Shown: positions 8,248-17,278, numbered from the stretch's first letter. The stretch: DNA of 64,000 nucleotides from Phenylobacterium montanum (GCF_018135625.1 NZ_CP073078.1:4682501-4746500), one strand, 5' to 3'. A program made the numbers and translations. Notes: generated by a model not told the origin, from the letters alone.

Positions 8248-9333
8248 ATGCTGACCAAGGCCGACGACTTCCCCATCCACCAGACGCCGGAGCCGATCGC
8301 CTATTCGGGCACGGACCGGAACTTCTACGACCGCTATTTCTTCAACGGCTACAACCCGGACGGCTCCGGTTTCTTCGCCGCGGCGCTGGGGGTCTATCCG
8401 CACCTGAACATCATCGACGCCCATTTCTCGGCTATCCGCGACGGGGTCGAATACTGCGTCCACGCCTCGCGCGTCCTCAACATGGAGCGCTGGGACCTCG
8501 AGGTCGGGCCGATCAAGATCGAGGTTCTCGAGCCGCTGCAGAAGCTGAAGGTCACCGTGGCCCCAACCGAAGGGATCGCCGCCGAGTTCATCTTCGATGG
8601 TCGCGCCTTCCCGATCGAGGAGCCGCGCTTCATCCGCCGCAACGGCCCGCGCACCTTCATGGACTACACCCGCCTGACCCAGAACGGCCGCTATTCCGGC
8701 TGGATCGAGATCGACGGGGTGCGCCAGCAGATCGCCGCCGGCGCCGTCGGCACCCGCGACCGCTCCTGGGGTGTACGCCCGATCGGGGCGCCGGACATGC
8801 AGCCCCTGGTCCCGGGCGCTGCGCCCGGCTTCTTCTGGCAATGGGCGCCCTTGAACTTCGAGGACCGCAGCGTCTTCTTCCACTTCACCGCCGATTCCAG
8901 CGGAATCCCCTGGAACACCCGCGCCGTGGTCTGCCTCGACAACGCCAACGCCGATGGCATGACCGAGGTCGAGCACGCCGAAATGGCCGTCGAGTTCGTG
9001 CCCGGGACCAAGCACGCCCACGCAGCGGTCCTTACCATCCCTCAGGCCGAGAAGCAGCCCCTGCGGATCGTGTTCGAGCCGATCGGCAAGTTCCAGATGC
9101 GCGGCATCGGCTACATCCACCCCAAGTGGGGCCACGGCCGCTATCTGGGCGAACTGGTGGTCGAGCGCGAGGATGTCGACCTGAACTCGGCCGATCCCAA
9201 CGCCTTGGAGAACCTGCACATCCAGGCGATCTGCAAGGTCACCCTGCACGAGGAGGGCGCGCCGGACCAGCATGGCGTTGGGGTGTTCGAGCAACTGGTG
9301 CTGGGTCCCTACAAGCCCTACGGCTTCGAATAG
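8248..9333 (+). CDS. Uncharacterised protein, AttH/CrtC lipocalin-like by pattern
   Basis: 361 residues, beta-rich, without signal peptide or membrane segment. A conserved-looking TRDRSWGVRPIG motif near residue 170, then FFWQWAPLNFEDRSVFFHF, recalls the DHSWG-type motifs of the AttH / hydroxyneurosporene synthase lipocalin-like fold. I do not recognise a precise family. It follows the acyl-CoA dehydrogenase gene in the same direction, separated by a palindromic repeat. It may act on, or bind, a hydrophobic intermediate of the P450/kinase pathway; that is context only. AAAGGACG before the ATG supports the start. Confidence 0.6.
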   Translation: MLTKADDFPIHQTPEPIAYSGTDRNFYDRYFFNGYNPDGSGFFAAALGVYPHLNIIDAHFSAIRDGVEYCVHASRVLNMERWDLEVGPIKIEVLEPLQKLKVTVAPTEGIAAEFIFDGRAFPIEEPRFIRRNGPRTFMDYTRLTQNGRYSGWIEIDGVRQQIAAGAVGTRDRSWGVRPIGAPDMQPLVPGAAPGFFWQWAPLNFEDRSVFFHFTADSSGIPWNTRAVVCLDNANADGMTEVEHAEMAVEFVPGTKHAHAAVLTIPQAEKQPLRIVFEPIGKFQMRGIGYIHPKWGHGRYLGELVVEREDVDLNSADPNALENLHIQAICKVTLHEEGAPDQHGVGVFEQLVLGPYKPYGFE

Positions 9334-9507
9334 CCGCCGCCCTGTTGCAGTCGCCCCGCACGCGCCTTACCTGACTCTCAGCGAAAGTTCACAGAGTCGG
9401 CCGCGTCGGGGCGGCGCCAAAGACCCGCCTCGCACCCCTCTTCAGTGGGGTCCTGCCCTCGCCTGACCGGCGGCCCGTTCGGCGAGCAGGACCTTGGGAG
9501 TTCGGGC

Positions 9508-10083
9508 ATGGTCAAGATGTCCTCGAGGATCGCCGGCGTCGCCCTGGGCCTGGGACTGGGCTGGTTCATCTCCGGTCCGGCCGCCGCATCGGTGACGGTG
9601 CTGGGCGCCAATTTCGCTCACCAGTGCTACTTGGCGGCCAAGTTCGGCGAGAAGTACGCCGACGACCCGGTGGATATCTGCACCCGCTCGATCGAGAACG
9701 AGAGCCTTCAGCGCCATGACCTGGCCGGCACCTTCGTCAATCGGGGGGTGCTCTACATGCAGCAAGGCGCCTTCAAGGCGGCCGAGAAGGACTTCCGCCA
9801 GGCCCAGACCCTGATGCCCAACCTGGGCGAGGCCTCGGTCAATCTGGGCGGGGCGCTGATCGGCGAGCGCCGCTACAAGGAGGGCGTCGACGAGATCACC
9901 CGCGGCCTCACCCTGAACCCGGAGGAGCCGGAAAAGGCCTTCTACAATCGCGCCCTGGGCTTCGAGGGCCTGGACGACATGAAGTCGGCCTATTTCGACT
10001 ATCTGCACGCCCAGCAGATCAAGCCCGACTGGGCCCCGCCCAAGGCCGAGCTGTCCCGTTTCACGGTCAAGCCGAAGGAGTAG
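9508..10083 (+). CDS. Secreted tetratricopeptide repeat protein
   Basis: 191 residues. An N-terminal signal peptide (SSRIAGVALGLGLGWFISGPAAASV) is followed by helical repeats of TPR type: GTFVNRGVLYMQQGAFKAAEKDFRQAQTLMPN, GEASVNLGGALIGERRYKEGVDEITRGLTLNPE and KAFYNRALGFEGLDDMKSAYFDYLHAQQIKPD. These are three consecutive 34-residue units with the classic Ala/Gly/Pro positions. Probably periplasmic and a protein-protein adaptor. ATG 9508 is preferred; ATG 9517 is possible. Two GANTC (CcrM) sites lie in the upstream region. Confidence 0.8.
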   Translation: MVKMSSRIAGVALGLGLGWFISGPAAASVTVLGANFAHQCYLAAKFGEKYADDPVDICTRSIENESLQRHDLAGTFVNRGVLYMQQGAFKAAEKDFRQAQTLMPNLGEASVNLGGALIGERRYKEGVDEITRGLTLNPEEPEKAFYNRALGFEGLDDMKSAYFDYLHAQQIKPDWAPPKAELSRFTVKPKE

Positions 10084-10086
10084 GGT

Positions 10087-10725
10087 TCACCGCCCCAGCA
10101 TGGCCTTTTCGGCCGCGATCAGCCCGGCGAAGCTCGGCCGGGCGTGGATGGCGGCGGCATAGGCCCAGGTCTTGGGATAGGCGTCCCGGTCCAGCACATA
10201 GCCGGCGTGCTCGATATTGATGAGGGGGCTGGCGACGGCCAGGTCAGCCAAGGTCAGGCGATCCTCCACGAGGAAACCAGACGCCGGGATTACGCTTTCG
10301 AGGTAGGCGAACAGCGGCGGCAATTCCTCGCGCTCTGCCCGATCGGCGGCTTCCAGATCGCCCTCCTGGCCCATGAAGCGCGGCGCGACGATGCGGTTGA
10401 AGAACAGCTTGGCCATGGATGGGACCAGGATGGTGTCGGCGAATTCGTCGTACCAGATGGCTGTCGCCCGGGCCTTGGGCTCGGTGGGGATCAGGGCCGG
10501 CTCGGGATGTTTGGCTTCCAGATAGGCGATGATGGCGCTGGAATCCGAGATGGTGAAGTCGCCGTCGCGGAAGCCTGGGATCTTGCCGAACGGGCTGATC
10601 TTGCGGAACTCGGGATCGGTCGAGCCGGGGAAGGCCGGCTGCAGCTCGAGCGTCAGCCCCTTTTCGGCGCCATAGGCCATCAGCTTGCGGACGAAGGGCG
10701 AGAGGGTCGAGCCGTAGACGATCAT
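10087..10725 (-). CDS. Glutathione S-transferase family protein
   Basis: 212 residues with the two-domain GST layout. The N-terminal thioredoxin-like domain begins MIVYGSTLSPFVRKLMAYGAEKG and includes KIPGFRDGDFTISDSSAIIAYLE, the glutathione gamma-glutamyl binding ES/DS motif. The helical C-terminal domain includes LTLADLAVASPL, the N-capping box region. The start is the ATG at 10725, directly at the fold's first strand. Substrate unknown. Convergent with the TPR gene, three bases between stops. Confidence 0.88.
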   Translation of the reverse strand: MIVYGSTLSPFVRKLMAYGAEKGLTLELQPAFPGSTDPEFRKISPFGKIPGFRDGDFTISDSSAIIAYLEAKHPEPALIPTEPKARATAIWYDEFADTILVPSMAKLFFNRIVAPRFMGQEGDLEAADRAEREELPPLFAYLESVIPASGFLVEDRLTLADLAVASPLINIEHAGYVLDRDAYPKTWAYAAAIHARPSFAGLIAAEKAMLGR

Positions 10726-10848
10726 GGTTTCGCTCCGCTGGCGGCGCTCTTGCAGATGGCGCCGATCACGCCTCTGATAACATGGGTCTGCGACGCGCCT
10801 GTCACGATCTGTGGCTAAGGCGAGCGGGAAAAGCATGGGGAGGGCGGC

Positions 10849-13770
10849 ATGCGGCGAGCGCTGGCGATCGGTTGCTTTGGAGCGGCGATGGCGTTTGCGG
10901 CAGGCGCTCTGGCGCGTCCAGGCCAGGTCACCTCAACCGGCCAGGCCATCACCCCGACGGCGGCGGCCGGCGCCCTGTTCGAACCCTTGAACCCGGACCT
11001 GAAGGCATTGCCGGGCTTTCTCGCAGGCCAGGCCTCGGCCCTGGCCCTGTCGCCGGATGGGCGCACCCTCCTGATCCTGACCAGCGGCTTCAATCGCAAC
11101 CTGGGGCCGGACGGCAAGGCGATCCCCGAGCTCTCCAACGAATATGTGTTCGTCTACGACATCTCCGGCGCGGCGCTGGTCAAGCGCCAGGTCATCGCCC
11201 TGCCGGACAGCTTCCTGGGCCTCGTCTGGGCGCCGGGCGGCGATCGGTTCTACGTGTCGGGCGGGGTGGACGACGACGTCCTGGACTATGGCCGAGGGGC
11301 CGACGGTTATGCTCTCTCGCGCAGCATCCCGCTCGGGCACAAGGCGGGGCTGGGCCTGCGGGTCAAGCCTGAGGTCGCGGGCCTGGCGGTCAGCCCGGAC
11401 GGCCGCTGGCTGCTGGCCGCCAACCTGCAGAACGATTCCGTCAGCCTGGTCGACCTCAAGAGCGGCGCGGTCAGCGAGACCGACCTGCGCCCCGGCGTGA
11501 TCGACCCGGCCCATAGCGGCGCGCCGGGCGGGACCTTTCCCAAGGCGGTCGCCTTCGCCGCGAACGGCAAGGCCTATGTCACGAGCCAGCGGGACCGCGA
11601 GATTATCGCGTTGAAGGTCCGCAGCGGGCGGGCGGAGGTTGCTCGCCGGATCCGGACCAGCGGCCAGCCGGTGGCCCTGACCGTGGGCCAAGGCGGCGCG
11701 CGGCTCTATGCGGCCCTGGACAACACCGACGCCGTGGCGGTGATCGACACGGCCCGTGACCGCCTGGTCGAGACCATCCCCACGGCCGCTCCCCGCGCCC
11801 TCCTGCCCAAGGGACGGCCGCTTGGCGGCGCCGGCTCCAACAGCCTGGCCCTGACCCCGGACGGCAAGACCCTCCTGGTCACCAACGGCGGCCAGAACGA
11901 CGTGGCGGTGGTGCGGCTGGACGCCCTGGCGGCGGGCCAGGCCGCGGCCAAGCCCAAGGATGACGACGGCGATGGCGACGAGGACGGCAAGCCCGCCGCG
12001 GCGGCTCAGGGCTCGGTGGTGATCGGCCTGATCCCCACCGGCTGGTACCCGACCGGCGTCGCAGTCGGCCGGGATGCGCGCCGGCTCTATGTCGTCAACG
12101 GAAAGTCAGTCCCCGGACCAAATCCGCTGGCCTGCCGCAACACCCTGAGCACGGCCAAGGACGCCAACGACGCCTGCAACGCGAACAACCAGTATGTCTG
12201 GCAGCTGGAAAAGGCCGGGTTCCTCACCCTGCCGACGCCGAAGCCGGCCGAGCTCGGCCGCCTGACCCGCCAGGCCGCCCTGAACAACCACCTGCGCGGC
12301 GCTGCGGAGGGCTCCAAGGCCGAGGCGACCATGGCCTTCCTGCGCCAGCACATCCGGCACGTGATCTATATCGTCAAGGAGAACCGCACCTACGACCAGG
12401 TGCTGGGCGACCTGGAGGTCGGGAACGGCGACCCGAAGCTGGCGGTGTTCGGCCGGGGCCTGACCCCCAACCTGCATCAGCTGGCCCGCCAGTTCGTCGA
12501 CCTGGACGCCTTCTACGACAGCGGCGAGAGCAGCAACACGGGTTGGAACTGGTCGACCGCGGCGCGGACCAACGACTTCACCGAGCGCGAGGCGCCGGTG
12601 AACTATGCCGAGCGGGGCCTGCAGTACGACCAGGAGGGCGACAATCGGAACCTCAATGTGGGCCTGCCGACCGCCGCCGCGCGCAAAGCCGCCAATCCCG
12701 TGACGCCGGACGATCCCAACCTGCTGCCCGGGACCGCCGATGTCGCGGCGCCCGACGGCCCGGGCGGCGAGGCCGGGCGGGGCTACATCTGGGATGCGGC
12801 GCTGAGGGCCGGGCTGAGCGTTCGCAACTACGGCTTCTATGGCGACCTGTCGCGCTACTTCCTGCCTGCGGACAATCCGGCCCTGATCCCCCTGGAGCGT
12901 GACCCGCGCAAGGCGGGCCTGACCGTGCTCTACGAGACCAAGCCCGCCTTGATGGACAAGACCGACCCCTATTTCCGCGGCTTCGACCAGAAGTTCCCCG
13001 ACTATTGGCGCTTCAAGGAATGGGAGCACGAGTTCGACGGCTATGTGGCCGACGGCAAGCTGCCAAGCCTGACACTCCTGCGCCTGGCCCACGACCACAC
13101 CGGCAATTTCGGCGAGGGGCTGGACGGGGTCGACACGGTCGAGACGGAGGTGGCCGACAACGACTACGCCGTGGGCCTGGTCCTGCAGAAGCTGGCGCAG
13201 AGTCCCTACGCCAAGGACACCCTGGTGTTCGTGGTCGAGGACGACGCCCAGGACGGGCCCGACCACGTCGACGCCCACCGCTCGATCGCCTTCGTCGCCG
13301 GGCCCTATGTCAAACAGGGGGCCGTGGTCTCCACGCGCTACGACACCGTGATGCTGGTCAAGACCATGGAGACGGTGCTGGGCCTCCAGCCCATGGGCCT
13401 GAACGACGCCCTGGCGCGGCCGATGAGCGGGGTGTTCGATACGTCGAAGGCCTCTTGGAGCTACAAGGCCCGCGTGCCGGCTGTGCTGCGCTCGACCCGG
13501 CTGCCCCTGCCGCCGGAGACGGCCGCAGACGCCGGTTGCCCGGCCAAGCCCGTCCGCACCGCCGCCTGGTGGGCCAAGGCCATGGCGGGCCAGGACTTCG
13601 ATGAGGAGGACCGCCTGGACACCGCCGCCTATAACGCCGCCCTGTGGCGCGGGCTGAAGGGCGAGGCGCCCTATCCGGCGGCGCGTAGCGGGCGCGACCT
13701 GAGGCAAGGGCGGGGAGCGCTGCTGAAGGCCGGCGGGGCGGCGGCCTGCGAGGGCCTGGCCCGCCGCTGA
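10849..13770 (+). CDS. Secreted beta-propeller / phosphoesterase fusion (PLC-acid phosphatase family)
   Basis: 973 residues. A signal peptide (MRRALAIGCFGAAMAFAAGALA) is followed by a YncE-like seven-bladed propeller with repeated ALSPDGRTLL, AVSPDGRWLLAA and ALTPDGKTLLVTNGG units up to about residue 420. A phosphoesterase domain follows, with the N-terminal metal motif IYIVKENRTYDQVLGDL and the later FVVEDDAQDGPDHVDAHRS motif typical of the phospholipase C / acid phosphatase family. An Asp/Glu-rich linker (KPKDDDGDGDEDGKP) lies inside the propeller part. Probably periplasmic, releasing phosphate from organic phosphates; the substrate is not known. Confidence 0.87.
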   Translation: MRRALAIGCFGAAMAFAAGALARPGQVTSTGQAITPTAAAGALFEPLNPDLKALPGFLAGQASALALSPDGRTLLILTSGFNRNLGPDGKAIPELSNEYVFVYDISGAALVKRQVIALPDSFLGLVWAPGGDRFYVSGGVDDDVLDYGRGADGYALSRSIPLGHKAGLGLRVKPEVAGLAVSPDGRWLLAANLQNDSVSLVDLKSGAVSETDLRPGVIDPAHSGAPGGTFPKAVAFAANGKAYVTSQRDREIIALKVRSGRAEVARRIRTSGQPVALTVGQGGARLYAALDNTDAVAVIDTARDRLVETIPTAAPRALLPKGRPLGGAGSNSLALTPDGKTLLVTNGGQNDVAVVRLDALAAGQAAAKPKDDDGDGDEDGKPAAAAQGSVVIGLIPTGWYPTGVAVGRDARRLYVVNGKSVPGPNPLACRNTLSTAKDANDACNANNQYVWQLEKAGFLTLPTPKPAELGRLTRQAALNNHLRGAAEGSKAEATMAFLRQHIRHVIYIVKENRTYDQVLGDLEVGNGDPKLAVFGRGLTPNLHQLARQFVDLDAFYDSGESSNTGWNWSTAARTNDFTEREAPVNYAERGLQYDQEGDNRNLNVGLPTAAARKAANPVTPDDPNLLPGTADVAAPDGPGGEAGRGYIWDAALRAGLSVRNYGFYGDLSRYFLPADNPALIPLERDPRKAGLTVLYETKPALMDKTDPYFRGFDQKFPDYWRFKEWEHEFDGYVADGKLPSLTLLRLAHDHTGNFGEGLDGVDTVETEVADNDYAVGLVLQKLAQSPYAKDTLVFVVEDDAQDGPDHVDAHRSIAFVAGPYVKQGAVVSTRYDTVMLVKTMETVLGLQPMGLNDALARPMSGVFDTSKASWSYKARVPAVLRSTRLPLPPETAADAGCPAKPVRTAAWWAKAMAGQDFDEEDRLDTAAYNAALWRGLKGEAPYPAARSGRDLRQGRGALLKAGGAAACEGLARR

Positions 13771-13774
13771 GCCG

Positions 13775-14416
13775 TCACCACCTCAAGAGCCGCGGCCCCA
13801 GGAGCGCGCCGATGCCGGCGCAGGCGCCGACGCCCAGGCTGTACCAGGTGGCGACGAAGGCGGCGCTGGTCTCGGTGCAGGCCAGGCCATAGACCGTGGC
13901 GCCGAGCGCGCCCGAAAGCAGGCCGGCCACGGCCCCGGTCAGGGCCAGGCGGGTCGGGGCCATGCGCTGCAGGACGAAGGTAAGGGCCAGGAATACCGGG
14001 ATGCCGAACACCACGATCCGGACCGGGCAGAGGTTCCAGCTGTGGCCCATCCAGTCGGCCATCCGCTCGGCCGGCGGGGTCCGCATCATCCGCATCCCGC
14101 CCATGGACAGCATGCTGACGAAGGCCGCGGCCGTCACCCAGGCGGCGACGCCCAGGCGCCCGCCGGGCCGGGCAAGGCGCGCCACGGCGATGAAGCCGCC
14201 GATGCTGAGCCAGGCAGTATAGACCGCCTTCATCCAGAACTGGCGCGTCTCCAGCGCCGCCATCAGGTCGTGCCTGAGGCCCAGCCAGGCCAGCAGGATC
14301 ATCAGCGACACCGCCGCCGCGCCGCCGCAGGCCAGGGCCAGGCGCGCGCCGAACGGGCTCTTCGGCGTCGCGGTGGCGTCGGCCGCCAGGGTGGCGATGA
14401 GGTCTTCAGTCTTCAT
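13775..14416 (-). CDS. nrsF: NrsF-type membrane anti-sigma factor (DUF1109)
   Basis: 213 residues with six predicted membrane helices. The two conserved cysteine sites of the family are present as HSWNLCPVR and GLACTETSA. In Caulobacter, NrsF holds sigma factor SigF at the membrane and needs these two cysteines to respond to chromate and cadmium stress. Its start overlaps the end of the sigma factor gene by 11 bases, the expected arrangement. Convergent with the phosphoesterase gene. Confidence 0.9.
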   Translation of the reverse strand: MKTEDLIATLAADATATPKSPFGARLALACGGAAAVSLMILLAWLGLRHDLMAALETRQFWMKAVYTAWLSIGGFIAVARLARPGGRLGVAAWVTAAAFVSMLSMGGMRMMRTPPAERMADWMGHSWNLCPVRIVVFGIPVFLALTFVLQRMAPTRLALTGAVAGLLSGALGATVYGLACTETSAAFVATWYSLGVGACAGIGALLGPRLLRW

Positions 14417-14942
14417 CGCGCACCCGCTTGCCCAGGGCCTTGATCCCGCGATGGATGGCGACCTTGACCGCCGAAACCGACATGCCCGACCGGCGCGCCG
14501 CCTCCTCGACCGAATGGCCGGCCAGCTTGACCTCGATCATCACCTGGCGCTGCCGCTCGGGCAGGGTGTTTAGCAGCTTGCCCAGGTCGCGGCGCACCGC
14601 GCCCTCCTCGACGTCGTCCTGGGCCAGCAGCACGCCCGCCTCTTCCAGCGGAACCGCCTTGCGCGCGCCGCTGCGGCGATAGTGGTCGATCAGCTTGTAG
14701 CGCGCGACCGCATAGGCCCAGGGGGTGAAGGGCTGGGCGGTGTCGTAGCTGGCGCGCTTCAGGTGAATGGCCAAGAGCGTGTCCTGTACGAGGTCTTCCA
14801 GATCCGCCGCACCCGAGCCCAGGCGCCGCGCGAAATAGCCTCGCAGGCATCGGCTCAGATGCGACAGCAGTCGGCCGTGCGCGACGGTGTCGCCGCCCAG
14901 CCCCTTCACCATCAGCGCCTTGAGCTGAGCCTCGTCCGTCAC
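14406..14942 (-). CDS. sigF: ECF sigma factor, SigF type
   Basis: 178 residues. Region 2 is visible as DLEDLVQDTLLAIHLKRASYDTAQPFTPWAYAVARYKLIDHYRR and region 4 as LPERQRQVMIEVKLAGHSVEEAARRSGMSVSAVKVAIHRGIKAL. GTG start at 14942. It is immediately followed by the nrsF anti-sigma gene. A perfect-looking GTAACC-N16-CGTA promoter lies just upstream, which indicates autoregulation. The neighbouring cytochrome b/Moco operon and the MXKDX and DUF1223 genes are the likely regulon. Confidence 0.92.
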   Translation of the reverse strand: MTDEAQLKALMVKGLGGDTVAHGRLLSHLSRCLRGYFARRLGSGAADLEDLVQDTLLAIHLKRASYDTAQPFTPWAYAVARYKLIDHYRRSGARKAVPLEEAGVLLAQDDVEEGAVRRDLGKLLNTLPERQRQVMIEVKLAGHSVEEAARRSGMSVSAVKVAIHRGIKALGKRVRDED

Positions 14943-14958
14943 GCCCGTCTTTCGGTAA

Positions 14959-14984
14959 TACGCGGATGCTTGGGACGAGGTTAC
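14959..14984 (-). promoter_or_regulatory. SigF-type promoter of sigF-nrsF
   Basis: On the minus strand GTAACC (14984-14979), 16 bases, then CGTA (14962-14959). This matches the -35 and -10 elements described for Caulobacter SigF. The -10 lies 17 bases before the GTG start, so the leader would be very short. The same pattern occurs before the DUF1223 gene at 18054-18079. Confidence 0.75.
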
Positions 14985-15020
14985 GCCACGGCGTCAGTGA
15001 TTTGTCGAGATGGGGCGCCC

Positions 15021-15797
15021 TCAGATCCCAGCGTACCACTCGTAGCCGCGGTCCTCCCAGAAGCCGCCCTTGCCGCCGCCGATCTTGTCCAGGCGGTCCA
15101 CGGCCTCGATGGCCATCACGTACTTTGCCTGCTTGTAGCCCAGCTGGCGCTCGACCCGCAGGCGCAGGGGCGCGCCGTGGGGCACCTGCAGCGGCGACCC
15201 GTTCATGCTGTGGGCCAGGATGGTCTGGGGGTGGAAGGCGTCGATCAGGTCGATGCTCTCGTAATAGAGCCCGCTGCCGTCGGAGGAGCCGATCAGGTCG
15301 TCGGCGCAGTGGAAGACGATGTAGCGGGCGCTGGGCAAGAGGCCGGCGCGCTGCAGCAGGCCGCCCAGCTGCGGTCCGGTCCAGCCGGCGATGGCGCTCC
15401 AGCCCTCCACACAGTCGTGGCGGGTGATCTGGGTGCGGGCCGGCAGGGCGCGCAGGTCGGCCAGGCCGAGCTTGAACGGCCGCGCCACCAGGCCGCCGAT
15501 CGACAGCCGCCAGTCGGCGAAGTCGCCCGCCAGCATGGCGGCATAGTCCTCGCCGCCCGGATGCAGGGTGCCATTGGCCTTGAAGGTCGGCGAGATCTCG
15601 CTGGCCTTGAACTCGCGGGCCAGGGGCTGGTGGTCCAGTACCAGGCGCTGGCTGCCCATGGTCACGCCCTGGGCGCGGCGCACCAGGCCCAGAAGGTTCG
15701 GCGCGTTGGCCAGGCGGTCGCAGCCCGACAGCATCAGGCCGGACAGGGCGAGCGAGCCGGTGGTCACCAGGCCGCGGCGGGAGACTTGCAGGGCCAT
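15021..15797 (-). CDS. Molybdopterin-dependent oxidoreductase (sulfite-oxidase fold)
   Basis: 258 residues. An N-terminal Tat-like SRRGL followed by a hydrophobic stretch ending in the lipobox LSGC suggests an exported lipoprotein. The Moco domain shows the conserved cysteine ligand in ITRHDCVEGWSAIAGW and the following HGAPLRLRVERQLGYKQAKYV, as in MsrP/YedY-like enzymes. It sits two bases after a cytochrome b561-type gene, its probable electron partner. The pair lies beside sigF-nrsF; such Moco proteins occur in SigF regulons and may repair oxidised periplasmic sulphur compounds. Confidence 0.88.
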   Translation of the reverse strand: MALQVSRRGLVTTGSLALSGLMLSGCDRLANAPNLLGLVRRAQGVTMGSQRLVLDHQPLAREFKASEISPTFKANGTLHPGGEDYAAMLAGDFADWRLSIGGLVARPFKLGLADLRALPARTQITRHDCVEGWSAIAGWTGPQLGGLLQRAGLLPSARYIVFHCADDLIGSSDGSGLYYESIDLIDAFHPQTILAHSMNGSPLQVPHGAPLRLRVERQLGYKQAKYVMAIEAVDRLDKIGGGKGGFWEDRGYEWYAGI

Positions 15798-15799
15798 GC

Positions 15800-16654
15800 T
15801 CAGTGCTCCCCGGTCTTGATGGTGATGCGGCCGGTGATCATCGAGCCGATCTCGTTGAACACGCCGGCGATGAACACCTCGACCACATGCACGACGACGA
15901 ACAGCACGATCAGGTTGGCGGCGATGAAGTGCAGCGTCCGCGCCGACTGGCGTCCGCCGAACAGGTCCAGGAGCCACGGCGCGATGGCGTCGAAGCCGGG
16001 CGACATGGTCAGGCCCGTCAGCACCATGGCCGGCAACAGCACGAACACCACCCCCAGATAGGCGAATTTCTGCAGCACGTTGTAGGACTTGGCCTCCTCG
16101 CCGACCGGATGCTTCAGCCGGATGTGGTCGAGGATGCTGCGCCAGATGTGGCTGGGCCTCAGCTGGGCGCGGGTGGGGACCAGGTCGCGCTTCACGTGGC
16201 CGTTGGCGAAATTGACCAGCAGATAGGTCAGGCCGTTGAGCACGAAGATCCAGGCCAGGAAGAAGTGCCAGTTGCGCCCCACCGCCAGGTTGCGGTGGCC
16301 GGGCAGGGTGGCCCAGCTGGGAAACCCGCGCACCTCGCCGCCCGAGACGCCCAGGACGCCGGTGGTCTTGAAGGTCAGGGGGCCGACCTTGGTGATCCCC
16401 TGCGGATGGGGCGCACGCCAGTTGTCGGCGGTCAGCGAGATGAAGGGCTTGTCGGCGTCGGCGCCGTACTGGCCCCAATAGAGCATCGGATGGGCGTTGA
16501 AGATCTGCAGCCCGCTCATCAAGAGCAGGGTGATGCAGACCACGTTGATCCAGTGGGTGATTCGCACCACGAGCGTGTGGCGATAGATCACCTCGCGGCC
16601 GGGCTTGGCGACGGGCTGAACCAGCATTTGTGGGTCTAGGGCGGCTTCGCTCAC
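15800..16654 (-). CDS. Cytochrome b/b6 domain (b561-type) membrane protein
   Basis: 284 residues with four to five membrane helices. Likely haem-ligand histidines are VRITHWINVVCITLLLMSGLQIFNAHP near residue 30, then NWHFFLAWIFVLNGLTYLL, and LHFIAANLIVLFVVVHVVEVF near the C-terminus. Starts with GTG at 16654. It is translationally close-coupled to the Moco oxidoreductase gene and would pass quinol electrons to it in the periplasm. No strong GTAACC promoter was found upstream; a weak ATGACC-N16-CGCA is the best I can see. Confidence 0.85.
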   Translation of the reverse strand: MSEAALDPQMLVQPVAKPGREVIYRHTLVVRITHWINVVCITLLLMSGLQIFNAHPMLYWGQYGADADKPFISLTADNWRAPHPQGITKVGPLTFKTTGVLGVSGGEVRGFPSWATLPGHRNLAVGRNWHFFLAWIFVLNGLTYLLVNFANGHVKRDLVPTRAQLRPSHIWRSILDHIRLKHPVGEEAKSYNVLQKFAYLGVVFVLLPAMVLTGLTMSPGFDAIAPWLLDLFGGRQSARTLHFIAANLIVLFVVVHVVEVFIAGVFNEIGSMITGRITIKTGEH

Positions 16655-16732
16655 CGATGTTCTCTTTGCTTGTGGTGCGAGACAGACCAGCGTCAGGTCA
16701 TCATGCTTTTGAGGCGCGGGCTATGCTCAAAT

Positions 16733-16906
16733 CCCTTCTCCCCTTGTGGGAGAAGGAGGGGCCCGCGGCGAAGCCGTGGGAGGATGAGGGGACGCGCGCA
16801 AGCGCGCGACTGCAGACTTCGGCACGAAACGGTCCGCCGGCGCGACCCCTCATCCTCCCACACGCGATGCGGGCGGGCCCCTCCTTCCCCCGCAAGGGGG
16901 GAAGGG
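16733..16906. repeat. Nested inverted repeat, family C, copy 1
   Basis: About 174 bases flanked by CCCTTCTCCCC / GGGGGGAAGGG arms, with inner arms GGAGGGGCCCGC / GCGGGCCCCTCC and GGAGGATGAGGGG / CCCCTCATCCTCC. A close copy occurs at 19784-19969. It fills the gap between the cytochrome b start and the end of the MXKDX gene. Confidence 0.9.
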
Positions 16907-16912
16907 AAGATA

Positions 16913-17206
16913 TCAGTGGCTCATCTTGTCGGTGGACATCGACCCGGTGGACATCGAGCCCGTCGACATGGCGCCGGCCTTGCTGTCCGCCATCGGCGCG
17001 GCCTTCTTGGCCATGGCTTTCTTGGCCTTCATCGGCTTCTTCATCGGCTTGGCGGCCATGTGGTCGCCGGACATGGCGCCGGCGGACATCGAGTCGGTGG
17101 ACATGGCCCCGGTGGACATGGCGGAAGTGTTGCTCTGGGCCAGGGCCGAGCCGGCGAAGGCGAGGCCGGCGACGAGGCCGAAGGCGGTCAGGATGCGGGA
17201 GGTCAT
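16913..17206 (-). CDS. Pentapeptide MXKDX repeat protein, exported
   Basis: 97 residues. A signal peptide (MTSRILTAFGLVAGLAFAGSALAQ) is followed by a low-complexity chain of five-residue units such as MSTGA, MSTDS, MSAGA and MSTGS interrupted by a lysine-rich block (KPMKKPMKAKKAMAKKAA). It is very rich in Met and Ser. MXKDX-repeat proteins are small periplasmic proteins of unknown function, often near DUF1223 or cytochrome genes. AGAGGA precedes the ATG at 17206. Probably co-transcribed with the DUF1223 gene upstream. The Met residues may serve as oxidant sinks or copper ligands; this is inference. Confidence 0.8.
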   Translation of the reverse strand: MTSRILTAFGLVAGLAFAGSALAQSNTSAMSTGAMSTDSMSAGAMSGDHMAAKPMKKPMKAKKAMAKKAAPMADSKAGAMSTGSMSTGSMSTDKMSH

Positions 17207-17255
17207 GGCAAAAGTCCTCTGGTGACGGCGCGCGGGGTGCGGGCCGCTGGGGTAG

Positions 17256-17278
17256 CGCCGGCGGACCATCCGCCGGCG
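17256..17278. other. Perfect 10-bp hairpin between DUF1223 and MXKDX genes
   Basis: Arms CGCCGGCGGA / TCCGCCGGCG with the loop CCA. On the minus strand a run of six T precedes it and does not follow it, so it is not a normal terminator. It could set different expression of the two genes by protecting the upstream message. Confidence 0.6.
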
